64,000 nt of DNA from Ruminococcus sp. (GCA_017626015.1 JAGAJO010000007.1:26948-90947), one strand, 5' to 3'. Positions 17,823 to 26,986 are shown, counted from the first letter of the stretch. The notes: generated from the letters alone by a model not told the origin. Translations and numbers: made by a program.

Positions 17823-19610
17823 ATGAAAAAAGAATATGTTATGGGAAACAGCGCTATTGCTCTGGGCGCTTTGGCGGCAGGCGTAAATCTTGTTTCCGGC
17901 TATCCGGGAACTCCGTCGTCAGAAATAATCGAAACAGTAGCAAAATATAAAAACGGCGATGTTCACCTTGAATGGTCGGTCAATGAAAAGGCTGCCCTGG
18001 AGGTCGCCGCAGGTGCGGCATATGCGGGAGCAAGAGCAATGGTCACCATGAAGCAGGTGGGACTGAACGTTGCCTCCGATCCGCTTATGTCGCTTGCTTA
18101 TGTGGGAGTCAAGGGCGGGCTTGTGATCGTTGCCGCAGACGATCCGGGACCTATCTCCTCTCAGACGGAGCAGGATACCAGAATGTTCGCAGAATTTGCA
18201 AGGATCCCGGTATTCGACCCGTCCTCGCCCGAGGAAGCCTACATAATGATCCGGGACGCTTTTGATTATTCGGAAAAATACCGCACTCCCGTCCTGTTCA
18301 GACCTACCACAAGAGTGTGCCATGCCTATGCTTCTATAGAACGTGAAGAAGATCCTGTTCCTAAGAAGTACGAGGGCTTTATAAAGGATTCTAAAAAATG
18401 GGTCATCTTCCCCAGGCTATCCTTTATGAACCATGAAATGATAGAAAAAAGAAATCCCATGATAGGCGACGATTTTTCCGGATATCATCTCAACACTGTG
18501 ACCGGTTCGGGCAAAAAAGCGATTTTCGCTTCGGGTATAAGCTATGCATATGTAAAGGAATATTTGCAGGACAGGGACGATGTTATCCTGTGCAAAATAT
18601 CCACACCGTATCCGTTTCCGGAAAAGCTTGCACTGTCGGTGCTTGAAAAAGCAGAGGAAGTCCTGTGCGCCGAGGAGCTGAGTCCCTACATAGAAACACA
18701 GCTCCAGCGACTTGCGGGAATACACCGTCTCCCGGTAAGGATCTTAGGAAAAACCACCGGCAACGGCAGACTGTCGGGAGAAAATTCCGCCGACTGGGCA
18801 GCAGAAACCGTAGGAGAATTTCTCGGAGACGAACCGAAACCAAAGACCGATCTCTCGGATATGCCTCCCCTGCCGGTACGTCCGCCCGTACTTTGCGCAG
18901 GCTGTCCGCACAGGGCGTCGTTTTACGCTGTAAAAAAAGCAATGGCAGGAAGAAAAGCATATTTCTGCGGAGACATAGGCTGTTACACTCTTGGCAACGC
19001 TATGCCGCTTGATATGACCGATACCTGTCTTTGCATGGGAGCGGGCATCACCATGGCGCAGGGATTCAATCACATGGATAAGGACGCCGTTTCCTTTGCA
19101 TTTGTAGGAGATTCCACATTTTTTGCTTCGGGTATGACGGGTACGGTAAACGCGGTATATAACGAGGCGGACATGATCCTGTGCGTTCTGGACAATTCCA
19201 CAACGGCAATGACGGGACATCAGCCTCACCCGGGTACCGGACGGAATATGATGGGAGATATAATAGAAAAGATCGATATAGTAAAAATATTAGAGGGGAT
19301 CGGCGTAAAAAAGATAGTTACGGTAAATCCCTTCGACCTTGAAAGCGCAGTCGGAGCAGTCCGTGATTGCGCAGATATCCCGGGCGTAAAGGCTATAATC
19401 TTTAAAGCTCCCTGCATTGCCTTGACAAAGCCCACACAAAAAATGGAGATAACCGACAGGTGCATAAAATGCAAAAAATGCATCAAGGAGATCGGCTGTC
19501 CCGCAATTACCGTTTCAGAGGGCAGGGTCGTTATCGACACAACTCTCTGTACCGGCTGCGGACTGTGCAGTAAGATTTGTCCCGTAAACGCTATCGGAGG
19601 TGAATGTTAA
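17823..19610 (+). CDS. iorA: Indolepyruvate:ferredoxin oxidoreductase alpha subunit (copy 1)
   Basis: Thiamine-diphosphate enzyme linking aryl-pyruvates to aryl-acetyl-CoA, CO2 and reduced ferredoxin, reversibly. About 595 aa. Motifs: GYPGTPSSEIIE at the N-terminus, the VRPPVLCAGCPHRASFY linker, and a TPP domain (GDIGCYTLGNAMPL; FVGDSTFFASGMTG; LDNSTTAMTGHQ). Two [4Fe-4S] sites sit at the C-terminus (CIKCKKCIKEIGCP and CTGCGLCSKICP). The ATG at 17823 has AAAGGA 14 nt upstream; an ATG at 17766 is inside the leader hairpin. It overlaps iorB by one base. A paralogue lies at 59852-61579. Confidence 0.95.
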   Translation: MKKEYVMGNSAIALGALAAGVNLVSGYPGTPSSEIIETVAKYKNGDVHLEWSVNEKAALEVAAGAAYAGARAMVTMKQVGLNVASDPLMSLAYVGVKGGLVIVAADDPGPISSQTEQDTRMFAEFARIPVFDPSSPEEAYIMIRDAFDYSEKYRTPVLFRPTTRVCHAYASIEREEDPVPKKYEGFIKDSKKWVIFPRLSFMNHEMIEKRNPMIGDDFSGYHLNTVTGSGKKAIFASGISYAYVKEYLQDRDDVILCKISTPYPFPEKLALSVLEKAEEVLCAEELSPYIETQLQRLAGIHRLPVRILGKTTGNGRLSGENSADWAAETVGEFLGDEPKPKTDLSDMPPLPVRPPVLCAGCPHRASFYAVKKAMAGRKAYFCGDIGCYTLGNAMPLDMTDTCLCMGAGITMAQGFNHMDKDAVSFAFVGDSTFFASGMTGTVNAVYNEADMILCVLDNSTTAMTGHQPHPGTGRNMMGDIIEKIDIVKILEGIGVKKIVTVNPFDLESAVGAVRDCADIPGVKAIIFKAPCIALTKPTQKMEITDRCIKCKKCIKEIGCPAITVSEGRVVIDTTLCTGCGLCSKICPVNAIGGEC

Positions 19611-20218
19611 TGAGTAAAATTTCCAAGGATATACTTCTCTGCGGCGTAGGAGGACAGGGAACGGTGCTTGCTTCAAAGCTTATAGCAGCGGCGGCTATGC
19701 TGGAAGGCAACACCGTCCACTCGGCTGAAACTATCGGAATGGCGCAGAGAGGCGGCTCTGTTACAAGCCATGTAAGGATAGGAGACAGGGCTTTTTCTCC
19801 GCTTATCCCCGGCGGATCGGCAGACCTTATGCTTGCATTTGAACCCGCCGAGGCTGTAAGAAATCTGGGCTATCTCAAACAGGACGGAGCAGTTATCGTA
19901 AACAGCGTTACAGTAAAGCCCGTAACGGAATCCCTAGCCGACACCGGATACGACGGAAAAAAAGAGCTGGAGTATCTGAAAAAGAAATGCGGCTGCGTTA
20001 TCGTAGTAGACGCTTCGGAGCTTTGCAGAGAATTCGGCTCCTCAAAATTCTTTAACACAGCCATTCTCGGCGTAGCGGTGGGTACAGGCAAAACGGGTCT
20101 TGACCGCAACAGCGTACTCAGCGAGATCGAAAACCGTGTGCCCGAAAGATTCCGTGAAGTCAACAAAAAAGCTTTCCTCAAAGGAGAAAGGATAGGAGAA
20201 GAATATGCAGTTAAATGA
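19610..20218 (+). CDS. iorB: Indolepyruvate:ferredoxin oxidoreductase beta subunit (copy 1)
   Basis: Small subunit of the IOR complex, a pyruvate/2-oxoacid oxidoreductase gamma-type domain. 202 aa. Motifs: DILLCGVGGQGTVLASKLI, SAETIGMAQRGGSVTSHVRIG, and C-terminal VNKKAFLKGE. The ATG at 19610 overlaps the iorA stop (TTAATG) and has GGAGG 9 nt upstream. An ATG two codons earlier is only 3 nt from that SD. It overlaps paaK by 14 nt, so the three genes are translationally linked. Confidence 0.95.
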   Translation: MSKISKDILLCGVGGQGTVLASKLIAAAAMLEGNTVHSAETIGMAQRGGSVTSHVRIGDRAFSPLIPGGSADLMLAFEPAEAVRNLGYLKQDGAVIVNSVTVKPVTESLADTGYDGKKELEYLKKKCGCVIVVDASELCREFGSSKFFNTAILGVAVGTGKTGLDRNSVLSEIENRVPERFREVNKKAFLKGERIGEEYAVK

Positions 20219-21446
20219 AAAACAGCTGGAACAGGTAAATAAGCAGATAAAACGTCTGATTGAGTCAGGCAGCTATTACGGACAAAAATACAAGCAGCTC
20301 GGCATAACCGGAGTAAGCTCTCAGGAGGATTTTGAAAAGCTTCCCTTTTCGGAAAAAAACGATCTGAGAAACGCTTACCCTCTGGGAATTATGGCGTGTG
20401 ATGAAAGCGAGATCGTAAGGATACATTCCTCATCAGGCACGACAGGTACTCCTGTTATAATTCCCTATACAGCCAAGGACGTTGACGACTGGGCTACCAT
20501 GTTCGCCAGATGCTACGAAACTGCGGGTATCACCAACAAGGACAGGATACAGATCACTCCGGGCTACGGTCTGTGGACGGCGGGCATAGGCTTTCAGGCA
20601 GGCTGCGAAAAGCTGGGAGCAATGGCGATCCCTATGGGACCCGGTAACACCGAAAAGCAGCTTAAAATGATGATCGATCTCCAGACGACTGTTATCACCG
20701 CTACCTCCTCGTATGCACTGCTGCTGGCTGAGGAGATCCAGAAAAGAGGTCTCAGGGACAAGATCAACCTTAAAAAAGGTGTTTTCGGCTCGGAACGCTG
20801 GAGCGACAAAATGAGAAAGCGTATCCATGACGAGCTGGGAATAGAGCTTTACGACATCTACGGACTTACGGAGATCTACGGTCCCGGCATCGGTATAAAC
20901 TGCCAGTACGAAACGGGAATACACTACTGGGACGACTACATTTATATTGAGATCGTTGACCCCGCAACAGGAAAACCCGTCCCGGACGGAGAAGAGGGTG
21001 AGATCGTTATCACGACACTGGTAAAGGAAGGCGCTCCCCTTCTGAGATTCAGGACGCACGATCTTTCCAGAATAATCCCCGGCGAATGTCCCTGCGGCAG
21101 CAAATACCCGAGAATAGACATCATAAAGGGCAGAAGCGACGATATGTTCAAGGTGAGAGGCGTAAATATGTTCCCCAGCCAGGTCGAAGATATCCTTAAG
21201 CTTGTTGAGGGAGCTTCCAGCGAATACAGCATAACCATTGCCCACGATGACGACAACAACAAAGACGTTATGCTCCTGACAGTGGAGGGTGACGGAAAAT
21301 ACGATTTCGATCTTATGGCTAAAAAGGTAATAGAGAATTTCAAGGCGCTTATCGGAATGACTCCTAAGGTCATCATAGTGCCTATCGGAACTCTCCCGAG
21401 AAGCGAAAAAAAGACCAAGCGTGTTACCGATTACAGAAACGTATAA
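20205..21446 (+). CDS. paaK: Phenylacetate-CoA ligase (copy 1)
   Basis: AMP-forming ligase that makes phenylacetyl-CoA or a related aryl-acetyl-CoA. 413 aa, near the usual 430. The P-loop-like motif is HSSSGTTGTPV, followed by YGLTEIYGPG, LLRFRTHDLSRI, a small Cys patch (PGECPCGSKYPR), and the C-terminal GRSDDMFKVRGVNMFPSQVE. SD AGGAGAAG is 6-7 nt before the ATG. In an operon with iorAB it would activate aryl acetates for carboxylation, or release them, depending on direction. The copy at 56792-58099 is related but distinct. Confidence 0.93.
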   Translation: MQLNEKQLEQVNKQIKRLIESGSYYGQKYKQLGITGVSSQEDFEKLPFSEKNDLRNAYPLGIMACDESEIVRIHSSSGTTGTPVIIPYTAKDVDDWATMFARCYETAGITNKDRIQITPGYGLWTAGIGFQAGCEKLGAMAIPMGPGNTEKQLKMMIDLQTTVITATSSYALLLAEEIQKRGLRDKINLKKGVFGSERWSDKMRKRIHDELGIELYDIYGLTEIYGPGIGINCQYETGIHYWDDYIYIEIVDPATGKPVPDGEEGEIVITTLVKEGAPLLRFRTHDLSRIIPGECPCGSKYPRIDIIKGRSDDMFKVRGVNMFPSQVEDILKLVEGASSEYSITIAHDDDNNKDVMLLTVEGDGKYDFDLMAKKVIENFKALIGMTPKVIIVPIGTLPRSEKKTKRVTDYRNV

Positions 21447-21460
21447 AGTGCGTACAAACA

Positions 21461-21498
21461 AAAAGCGGACGGCAGATCCAATGCCGTCCGCTTTAATA
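21461..21498. terminator. Bidirectional terminator between paaK and leuD
   Basis: Perfect stem AAAGCGGACGGCA / TGCCGTCCGCTTT (21462-21474 and 21482-21494) with A-rich and T-rich flanks. Confidence 0.9.
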
Positions 21499-21517
21499 TT
21501 ACATTCATACCGTGCTG

Positions 21518-22003
21518 CTATTCATCCTTCAGGGAGTTGAGCAGACCGTTGGAATTAATGATATTGATAAGAAACTCAGGAAAAGACTGTCCCTGATATT
21601 CCTCGTTCTTAGTCTTATTGGTGATAACGCCGCTGTCAAAATCTATTTCGACCTCGTCACCGTCTTCGATCTTTTCCGAAGCCTCAGCACACTCGATAAT
21701 GGGCAGACCGATATTGATAGCGTTCCTGTAAAAAATTCTCGCAAAGGTCTTTGCTATAACGCACGATACCCCGCTTGCCTTGATCGCAGCAGGAGCGTGT
21801 TCTCTGGAAGATCCGCAGCCAAAATTAGACTTCGCCACAATAAGATCTCCCTTACATACATTCTTTGCAAAATCTGCGTCTATGTCCTCCATGCAATGCT
21901 GCGCAAGCTCCTCCATATTGGCGGTATTGAGGTATCTTGCAGGGATAATAACGTCGGTATCTACGTTATCTCCGTATTTATGTACCCTTCCGCAAGCCTT
22001 CAT
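21518..22003 (-). CDS. leuD: 3-isopropylmalate dehydratase small subunit
   Basis: Small subunit of isopropylmalate isomerase. 161 aa, the short form that pairs with a 420-aa LeuC (the archaeal/clostridial type, as opposed to the 200-aa E. coli type). Motifs: [64 protein letters not shown] is about 9 nt before the ATG. A small unknown gene separates it from leuC. Confidence 0.96.
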   Translation of the reverse strand: MKACGRVHKYGDNVDTDVIIPARYLNTANMEELAQHCMEDIDADFAKNVCKGDLIVAKSNFGCGSSREHAPAAIKASGVSCVIAKTFARIFYRNAINIGLPIIECAEASEKIEDGDEVEIDFDSGVITNKTKNEEYQGQSFPEFLINIINSNGLLNSLKDE

Positions 22004-22024
22004 AATGAAAACTCCTTTCGTATT

Positions 22025-22411
22025 TTAACCTTTTTTATAATCCTTTGAACCAAAAACATTTTCTCCGGACGCCTGCCCGGACAGCTCTTTATAAACCTGT
22101 TCAAGATACGGCCCGTCCACTACGTCCTTGCTGCGGGTAAAAAACCAGCAAGCCTTGACCTTGTGAAACATTCCCTCCTTGACAAGCACATACACGGACC
22201 GATCCCCGAGCTTTGTGGTATAAAAATTGTTGAAGCCGGCCTTGTCTATAAGCACCTGAGTTTTTTCCACTGTAAAAAAGTTTTTCTCATGCAGCTCTGC
22301 TATAAACTCGTCAGCCTTTTCTTCTTTTTGACTGTCGTTGAGAGAAGTACCGTATTTTTTTGTTATAATGCTCAGAATGACGTCAAAAAGCACATCTTTA
22401 AGATAGTTCAT
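22025..22411 (-). CDS. Hypothetical protein between leuC and leuD
   Basis: 128 aa opening MNYLKDVLFDVILSIITKKY, with IDKAGFNNFYTTKLGDRSVY and KACWFFTRSKDVVDGPYLEQ. No signal peptide or clear membrane segment. I do not recognise the family. The ATG at 22411 has GGAGAG 7 nt upstream. It sits 97 nt after leuC and 21 nt before leuD on the same strand, so it is probably co-transcribed with both. Any role in leucine synthesis is a guess from position. Confidence 0.65.
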   Translation of the reverse strand: MNYLKDVLFDVILSIITKKYGTSLNDSQKEEKADEFIAELHEKNFFTVEKTQVLIDKAGFNNFYTTKLGDRSVYVLVKEGMFHKVKACWFFTRSKDVVDGPYLEQVYKELSGQASGENVFGSKDYKKG

Positions 22412-22508
22412 ATTTACTCTCCATACAACAAATCTGTCCTGCACCGTATAAACAACGATATCAAGACTAAAGAACTACCCCAACGTCATTATAATTTTTT
22501 ATTTTTTG

Positions 22509-23771
22509 TTAAACAACATCCGCAGGCTGAGCTATTCTTCCTGCAACCGCCGAAGCAGCGGCAACATACGGAGAAGCCAGATAAACCTCAGACTCGGGAT
22601 GTCCCATTCTTCCCACAAAATTCCTGTTTGTCGTAGCGACAGCCCTCTCGCCCGCCGCAAGGATACCCATATGTCCTCCCAGACACGGACCGCAGGTCGG
22701 CGTAGATACGGAGCAGCCTGCGTTAATAAAGATCTCCAGCAGACCTTCCTTCATTGCCGTAAGGTAAATATTCTGTGTTGCGGGAATAACGATACACCTT
22801 ACATGACCCGCAACCTTTTTACCCTTAAGTATCTCCGCTGCGCACCTCAGATCCTCTATACGTCCATTGGTGCATGAGCCTATGACCACCTGGTCTATCT
22901 TTATTTCGGGAATATCATCAAATGTCCTTGCATTCTCGGGAAGATGCGGAAAAGCAACCGTAGGTCTGATCTCGTCGAGATTTATTGTATACTCCTCATC
23001 ATATTCCGCATCGGGATCAGCCTCGTATACGGTGTACTCTCTGTCCGTTCTGCCTTTAAGATACTCCTTTGTGACCTCGTCAACAGCAAAGATACCGTTC
23101 TTAGCTCCCGCCTCAATAGCCATATTTGCCATACAGAGCCTGTCCTCCATGGTGAGATTCTTAAGTCCCTCACCGGAAAATTCCATAGAGCGGTAAAGTG
23201 CGCCGTCAACTCCGATCATACCTATTATGTGAAGTATAACGTCCTTGGCTGCGCTGTATTTCGGAAGCTTGCCGACAATATTGAATTTTATCGCCGACGG
23301 GACCTTGAACCACGTTTTGCCCTTAGCCATGCCTGCGCACATATCAGTCGAGCCTATACCCGTGGAAAATGCACCAAGAGCGCCGTATGTACAGGTGTGG
23401 GAATCTGCACCGATAACGCAGTCTCCGGGAACTACAAGTCCTTTTTCCGGAAGGAGCGCATGCTCTATGCCCACATCGCCTACATCGTAGTAATGCTTGA
23501 TATCATACTTAGACGCAAAATCCCTGCACTGCTTGCACTGAGCGGCAGCCTTGATATCCTTGTTGGGCGTGAAATGGTCCATGACCATTGTGATCTTACT
23601 TTTGTCAAAAACCTCGCTGAAGCCCGACTTGTTGAACTCGTTGATAGCTACCGGAGTGGTAACGTCGTTGCCGAGGACCAGATCGAGATCTGCCATTATC
23701 AGCTGTCCCGCCTTTACTTCGTCAAGTCCTGCGTGAGCCGCAAGTATTTTCTGAGTCATTGTCATACCCAT
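22509..23771 (-). CDS. leuC: 3-isopropylmalate dehydratase large subunit
   Basis: Catalytic [4Fe-4S] subunit of isopropylmalate isomerase, converting 2- to 3-isopropylmalate. 420 aa, the clostridial/archaeal type. Motifs: [57 protein letters not shown]. The cluster cysteines are in VIGSCTNGR and [25 protein letters not shown] is 7 nt before the first ATG; two more ATGs lie within six codons. The promoter is at 23830-23858. The operon order is leuC-X-leuD. Confidence 0.97.
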   Translation of the reverse strand: MGMTMTQKILAAHAGLDEVKAGQLIMADLDLVLGNDVTTPVAINEFNKSGFSEVFDKSKITMVMDHFTPNKDIKAAAQCKQCRDFASKYDIKHYYDVGDVGIEHALLPEKGLVVPGDCVIGADSHTCTYGALGAFSTGIGSTDMCAGMAKGKTWFKVPSAIKFNIVGKLPKYSAAKDVILHIIGMIGVDGALYRSMEFSGEGLKNLTMEDRLCMANMAIEAGAKNGIFAVDEVTKEYLKGRTDREYTVYEADPDAEYDEEYTINLDEIRPTVAFPHLPENARTFDDIPEIKIDQVVIGSCTNGRIEDLRCAAEILKGKKVAGHVRCIVIPATQNIYLTAMKEGLLEIFINAGCSVSTPTCGPCLGGHMGILAAGERAVATTNRNFVGRMGHPESEVYLASPYVAAASAVAGRIAQPADVV

Positions 23772-23829
23772 AATTTATCTCTCCTCACTTACCGGGCGAA
23801 AAACTAAAAGATATCCGCCCTTTTTATAC

Positions 23830-23858
23830 ATTATAACCTTTTTGTTTAAAAATGTAAA
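23830..23858 (-). promoter_or_regulatory. Promoter of the leuC-X-leuD operon
   Basis: Minus strand: TTTACA (23858-23853), 17-nt spacer, TATAAT (23835-23830). The leader of about 55 nt can fold GGGCG/CGCCC. Confidence 0.7.
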
Positions 23859-23983
23859 GGGGAAAATATTATATATATATGAATAATTTATTCACGCTGT
23901 TTTAAACTGCGCCGTTAATACATGGCAGTGCCGGAAAAGTGCAAATGATATGTAAAATTCACGGAACATTAATGCATAACCGC

Positions 23984-24012
23984 TTGCAAAAAGGAACAAA
24001 ATAAGTTATAAT
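23984..24012 (+). promoter_or_regulatory. Promoter of ftrB-trxA
   Basis: TTGCAA (23984-23989), 17-nt spacer, TATAAT (24007-24012). The start codon is 40 nt downstream. Confidence 0.7.
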
Positions 24013-24051
24013 TATGTTATAATTAAATTATGATGACACAGGAGGGCTGCT

Positions 24052-24255
24052 ATGAAAATACGTCTGAATGAGGATAAGGAGCTTGTGGCTCAGATAAAAG
24101 AGGGACTTAAGAAAAAAGGCGGATACTGCCCTTGCCGTCTTGAGAAAAAAGAGGAATATAGGTGTATGTGCGACGAGTTCAAGGCTCAGATCGCCGACCC
24201 GGAGTTCGAGGGCTACTGTCACTGTATGCTCTACTACAAAAGCTTAAAGGATTGA
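24052..24255 (+). CDS. Ferredoxin-thioredoxin reductase catalytic beta chain, compact form
   Basis: Transfers electrons from ferredoxin to the thioredoxin disulfide through a [4Fe-4S] centre. Only 67 aa, against about 110 in plants and cyanobacteria. All six key cysteines are present: Cys26/Cys28 (CPC), Cys38/Cys40 (CMC), Cys56/Cys58 (CHC). By family rules Cys26, 38, 40 and 56 bind the cluster, and Cys28-Cys58 form the redox disulfide. AGGAGG precedes the ATG. trxA starts 12 nt after the stop, a direct link to its partner. No FTR variable subunit is seen, as is usual for the simple forms in anaerobes. Confidence 0.9.
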   Translation: MKIRLNEDKELVAQIKEGLKKKGGYCPCRLEKKEEYRCMCDEFKAQIADPEFEGYCHCMLYYKSLKD

Positions 24256-24267
24256 GAGGTTATTATT

Positions 24268-24576
24268 ATGTCAGTTATTACAGTTAACGAGGAAAATTTC
24301 CGTTCGGAGGTGCTGGGATCCTCCAGACCTGTACTTATAGACTTCTGGGCTTCGTGGTGCGGTCCGTGCAGAATGCTGTCACCGCTGGTCGATGAGGTGG
24401 CAGAGGAGCAGGACAAGGTAAAGGTGTGCAAGATAAACGTGGACGATAATCCCGCACTGGCACAGCAATTCGGCGTGTCAAGCATCCCCATGCTTGCGGT
24501 GGTCAAGGACGGCAAGGTCGTAAAAGCCTCAATAGGCGCCGTACCGAAGGTAAAAATACTGGAGCTTATAAAGTGA
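24268..24576 (+). CDS. trxA: Thioredoxin
   Basis: Cytosolic disulfide reductase of 102 aa, a normal length. The redox motif is WASWCGPCRML (Cys residues about 32 and 35), and the cis-proline is in VSSIPMLAVVKDGK. SD GAGAGG is about 9 nt before the ATG. Paired with the FTR chain, it is probably reduced by ferredoxin here rather than by NADPH; no trxB is adjacent. Confidence 0.96.
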   Translation: MSVITVNEENFRSEVLGSSRPVLIDFWASWCGPCRMLSPLVDEVAEEQDKVKVCKINVDDNPALAQQFGVSSIPMLAVVKDGKVVKASIGAVPKVKILELIK

Positions 24577-24614
24577 TCGCTGCAAGTTAAGCAATTATAA
24601 TATTCAAAAAACAT

Positions 24615-24667
24615 ATCGGAGATTTAAAAAAAACTCTAAGGAGAGATTTTCAAATCTCCGATTTTTA
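24615..24667 (+). terminator. Intrinsic terminator of ftrB-trxA
   Basis: ATCGGAGATTT (24615-24625) pairs with AAATCTCCGAT (24652-24662), followed by TTTTT. The 26-nt loop contains further GGAGA/TCTCC-like words that could form alternative pairs. Confidence 0.8.
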
Positions 24668-24823
24668 TGCATAACTTAAAGTCATTACTGAATTTCCAGC
24701 AAAAAATATGGTTTGTCTTATGAATTTTATCTTTACGATTCCTGCATATGCATAAAATTTGTGTCCGATTTTAAAGATTATTTGCTGGAATGTTAAAAAA
24801 TTAACTTTTGAAGGGCAAAACGC

Positions 24824-24851
24824 TTGACAAAGGTCAAAATTATGTTATAAT
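24824..24851 (+). promoter_or_regulatory. Promoter of pckA
   Basis: TTGACA (24824-24829), 16-nt spacer, TATAAT (24846-24851), about 70 nt before the pckA start. The rest of the 350-nt gap (24668-24823) is AT-rich with no gene seen. Confidence 0.75.
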
Positions 24852-24923
24852 AAATATAGTTGGCGTCCGCTCGGAGAAAGCAGTTCTTCAGATGCGGCGC
24901 AATATAATAAGGAGGAAAGACAA

Positions 24924-26492
24924 ATGGAAACATACGGTCTCGAAAAATTGGGTATAATCAACCCCACAGCGGTTTACCGCAATCTCACCCCTGCTCAGCT
25001 CACAGAAGCTGCTCTTCGCAGAGGCGAGGGAAAGCTCAGTAACAAAGGCGCTCTGGTCGTTAAGACGGGCAAATACACAGGACGTTCCGCAAACGATAAG
25101 TTCATTGTTGACAGCGAAGGCGTTCACGATGAAATAGCCTGGGGCAAGGTCAACAAGCCTATAACTCAGGAGAAGTTTGACGCTCTTTACAATAAGGTCA
25201 TCGCTTATCTTCAGAACCGTGAGATCTTTATCTTTGACGGCTTTGCAGGCGCAGACCCCAAATACACAGAATCCTTCAGGATCGTAAACGAGCTTGCTTC
25301 ACAGAATATGTTCATTCACCAGCTCCTCCGCCGTCCTACGGCAGAACAGCTTGCTGATTTTAAGGAGAATTATACGATCATCGCAGCTCCCGGCTTCAAG
25401 TGCATTCCCGAAAGAGACGGCACAAACAGCGAGGCTGCTATCATAATCGACTACGAAAAGCACATCGTTCTTATCTGCGGCACACAGTATGCGGGCGAGA
25501 TCAAAAAGAGCGTGTTCTCGGTAATGAACTACATCCTTCCCAAGAAGGGCGTATTCCCAATGCACTGCTCTGCAAACATCGGTAAGGACGGCGACTCCGC
25601 AGTATTCTTCGGACTTTCCGGAACAGGTAAAACTACTCTTTCGGCAGACCCCAACAGACTTCTTATCGGTGACGACGAACACGGCTGGGCTGACGACTCA
25701 GTATTCAACTTTGAGGGCGGCTGCTACGCTAAGTGCATCAACCTTTCACCCGAGGGCGAGCCTGATATCTATAATGCCATCAAGTTCGGCGCACTTGTTG
25801 AGAACGTTGTTATGGACGACGAAACAAGAGAGTTTGACTTTGACGACGCTTCTCTTGCAGAGAACAGCCGTGTTGGCTATCCTGTAGAATACATCCCCAA
25901 TGCGGAGCTTTCAGGAAAATCAACCAGCGTTCCCAAGACTGTTATCTTCCTTACAGCGGACGCTTACGGTGTACTTCCTCCTATCTCCAAGCTTGACAAA
26001 AACCAGGCTATGTACTATTTCGTATCAGGATTCACCTCAAAGCTTGCAGGAACCGAGATCGGCGTTACCGAGCCTGTTCCTACATTCTCCACCTGCTTCG
26101 GTGAGCCTTTCCTCCCTCTCGATCCTTCTGTTTATGCAGCAATGCTTGCTGACAAGGTAGAGAAATCCGGCGCATCTGTTTACCTTGTAAACACAGGTTG
26201 GAACGGTACAGGAAAGAGAATGAAGCTTTCCTACACAAGAGCTATGGTCACAGCAGCTCTTACAGGCGATATTCTTAAGAGCGATTTCGTAAAGGATCCT
26301 TACTTCGGCGTAGATGTTCCTACTAAGATCGAGGGCGTGCCTGACGATCTCCTCATCGTTGAAAAGACATGGGAGGACAAGGCAGCTTACGAGGCTAAGG
26401 CTAAGGAGCTTGCAGCTTCCTTCGTTAAGAACTTCAAGAAGTATACTCATATGTCCGATGAGGTCGTTGCAGCAGGTCCTAAGGCTGAATAA
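24924..26492 (+). CDS. pckA: Phosphoenolpyruvate carboxykinase (ATP)
   Basis: Interconverts oxaloacetate + ATP and PEP + CO2 + ADP. In many gut anaerobes it runs in the carboxylating direction in fermentation. 522 aa, a typical ATP-type length. Motifs: GKYTGRSANDKFIV, MHCSANIGKDGD, P-loop FFGLSGTGKTTLSAD (about 229-243), IGDDEHGWADDSVFNFEGGC, and the LVNTGWNGTGKRM region near the C-terminus. SD AAGGAGG lies 10 nt before the ATG. It has its own promoter and terminator. With the biotin-dependent gene set 11 kb upstream it could feed oxaloacetate to pyruvate; that link is inference. Confidence 0.97.
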   Translation: METYGLEKLGIINPTAVYRNLTPAQLTEAALRRGEGKLSNKGALVVKTGKYTGRSANDKFIVDSEGVHDEIAWGKVNKPITQEKFDALYNKVIAYLQNREIFIFDGFAGADPKYTESFRIVNELASQNMFIHQLLRRPTAEQLADFKENYTIIAAPGFKCIPERDGTNSEAAIIIDYEKHIVLICGTQYAGEIKKSVFSVMNYILPKKGVFPMHCSANIGKDGDSAVFFGLSGTGKTTLSADPNRLLIGDDEHGWADDSVFNFEGGCYAKCINLSPEGEPDIYNAIKFGALVENVVMDDETREFDFDDASLAENSRVGYPVEYIPNAELSGKSTSVPKTVIFLTADAYGVLPPISKLDKNQAMYYFVSGFTSKLAGTEIGVTEPVPTFSTCFGEPFLPLDPSVYAAMLADKVEKSGASVYLVNTGWNGTGKRMKLSYTRAMVTAALTGDILKSDFVKDPYFGVDVPTKIEGVPDDLLIVEKTWEDKAAYEAKAKELAASFVKNFKKYTHMSDEVVAAGPKAE

Positions 26493-26522
26493 ACCTTGTC
26501 TGAAAGAAAATAAACAATTAAG

Positions 26523-26549
26523 GCTCCGCATTTTTTGCGGAGCTTTTTG
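26523..26549 (+). terminator. Intrinsic terminator of pckA
   Basis: GCTCCGC (26523-26529) pairs with GCGGAGC (26537-26543), followed by TTTTT. Confidence 0.9.
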
Positions 26550-26568
26550 TAACAAAGGAGAAATTTTT

Positions 26569-26916
26569 ATGCTGTTTATATGTTACCCTAAATGCACAAC
26601 CTGCCGTAAGGCTCAGAAGTGGCTCGATGAAAACAGGATCGGATACGAACTCAGGGATATAAAGGAAAACAATCCCACCCTTGAGGAGCTTACCGACTGG
26701 TACACAAAAAGCGGACTTCCGCTTAAAAAGTTTTTTAACACCAGCGGGACGCTCTATAAGAGCATGGATCTTAAGAACAAGCTTGCCGATATGTCTGAAG
26801 AGGAACAGCTCAGATTGCTTTCCACCAACGGAATGCTAGTGAAAAGACCCATTGCAGTAAACGGAAGCACTGTCCTTGTGGGATTTAAGGAATCTGAGTG
26901 GGAAAAGCTTAAATAA
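26569..26916 (+). CDS. ArsC/Spx-family thioredoxin-fold protein
   Basis: Small protein of the arsenate reductase (ArsC)/Spx family, 115 aa. It opens MLFICYPKCTTCRKAQKWLD, with a CxxC motif (Cys9/Cys12). The conserved FNTSGTLYKSM and LLSTNGMLVKRPIAVNG segments follow. Actual substrate is unknown: no ars genes are near. The CxxC also occurs in Spx/MgsR regulators that bind RNA polymerase, so both roles remain open. The ATG at 26569 has AAAGGAG 8 nt upstream; an upstream reading-frame extension overlaps pckA and is not real. Confidence 0.88.
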   Translation: MLFICYPKCTTCRKAQKWLDENRIGYELRDIKENNPTLEELTDWYTKSGLPLKKFFNTSGTLYKSMDLKNKLADMSEEEQLRLLSTNGMLVKRPIAVNGSTVLVGFKESEWEKLK

Positions 26917-26940
26917 AACCTTTCGGCAAAAAAATCGTCT
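26917..26940 (+). promoter_or_regulatory. Candidate ECF-type promoter before the sigma factor gene
   Basis: AACC (26917-26920), 15-nt spacer, CGTCT (26936-26940). This resembles the AAC/CGTC pattern of many ECF sigma promoters and would suggest autoregulation. The match is short. Confidence 0.35.
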
Positions 26941-26986
26941 CTATAGGTGAAAGGACTTTCAAATCATAAGAACAGGGGGGATTTTT

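Noticed and set aside
20433-21461. Long minus-strand open frame opposite paaK copy 1
   Set aside because: It is a codon-bias shadow of a clear plus-strand gene; it has no SD and no family features.
22944-23807. Long plus-strand open frame opposite leuC
   Set aside because: Shadow of leuC, which is certain by its motifs.
23872-23900. A TA-rich run as a possible replication or transposition site
   Set aside because: A short TATATA run only; no DnaA-box cluster or duplicated flanks.
26569-26916. Calling this gene arsenate reductase outright
   Set aside because: The Spx/ArsC families share the fold and CxxC; there is no ars context, so only the family is given.
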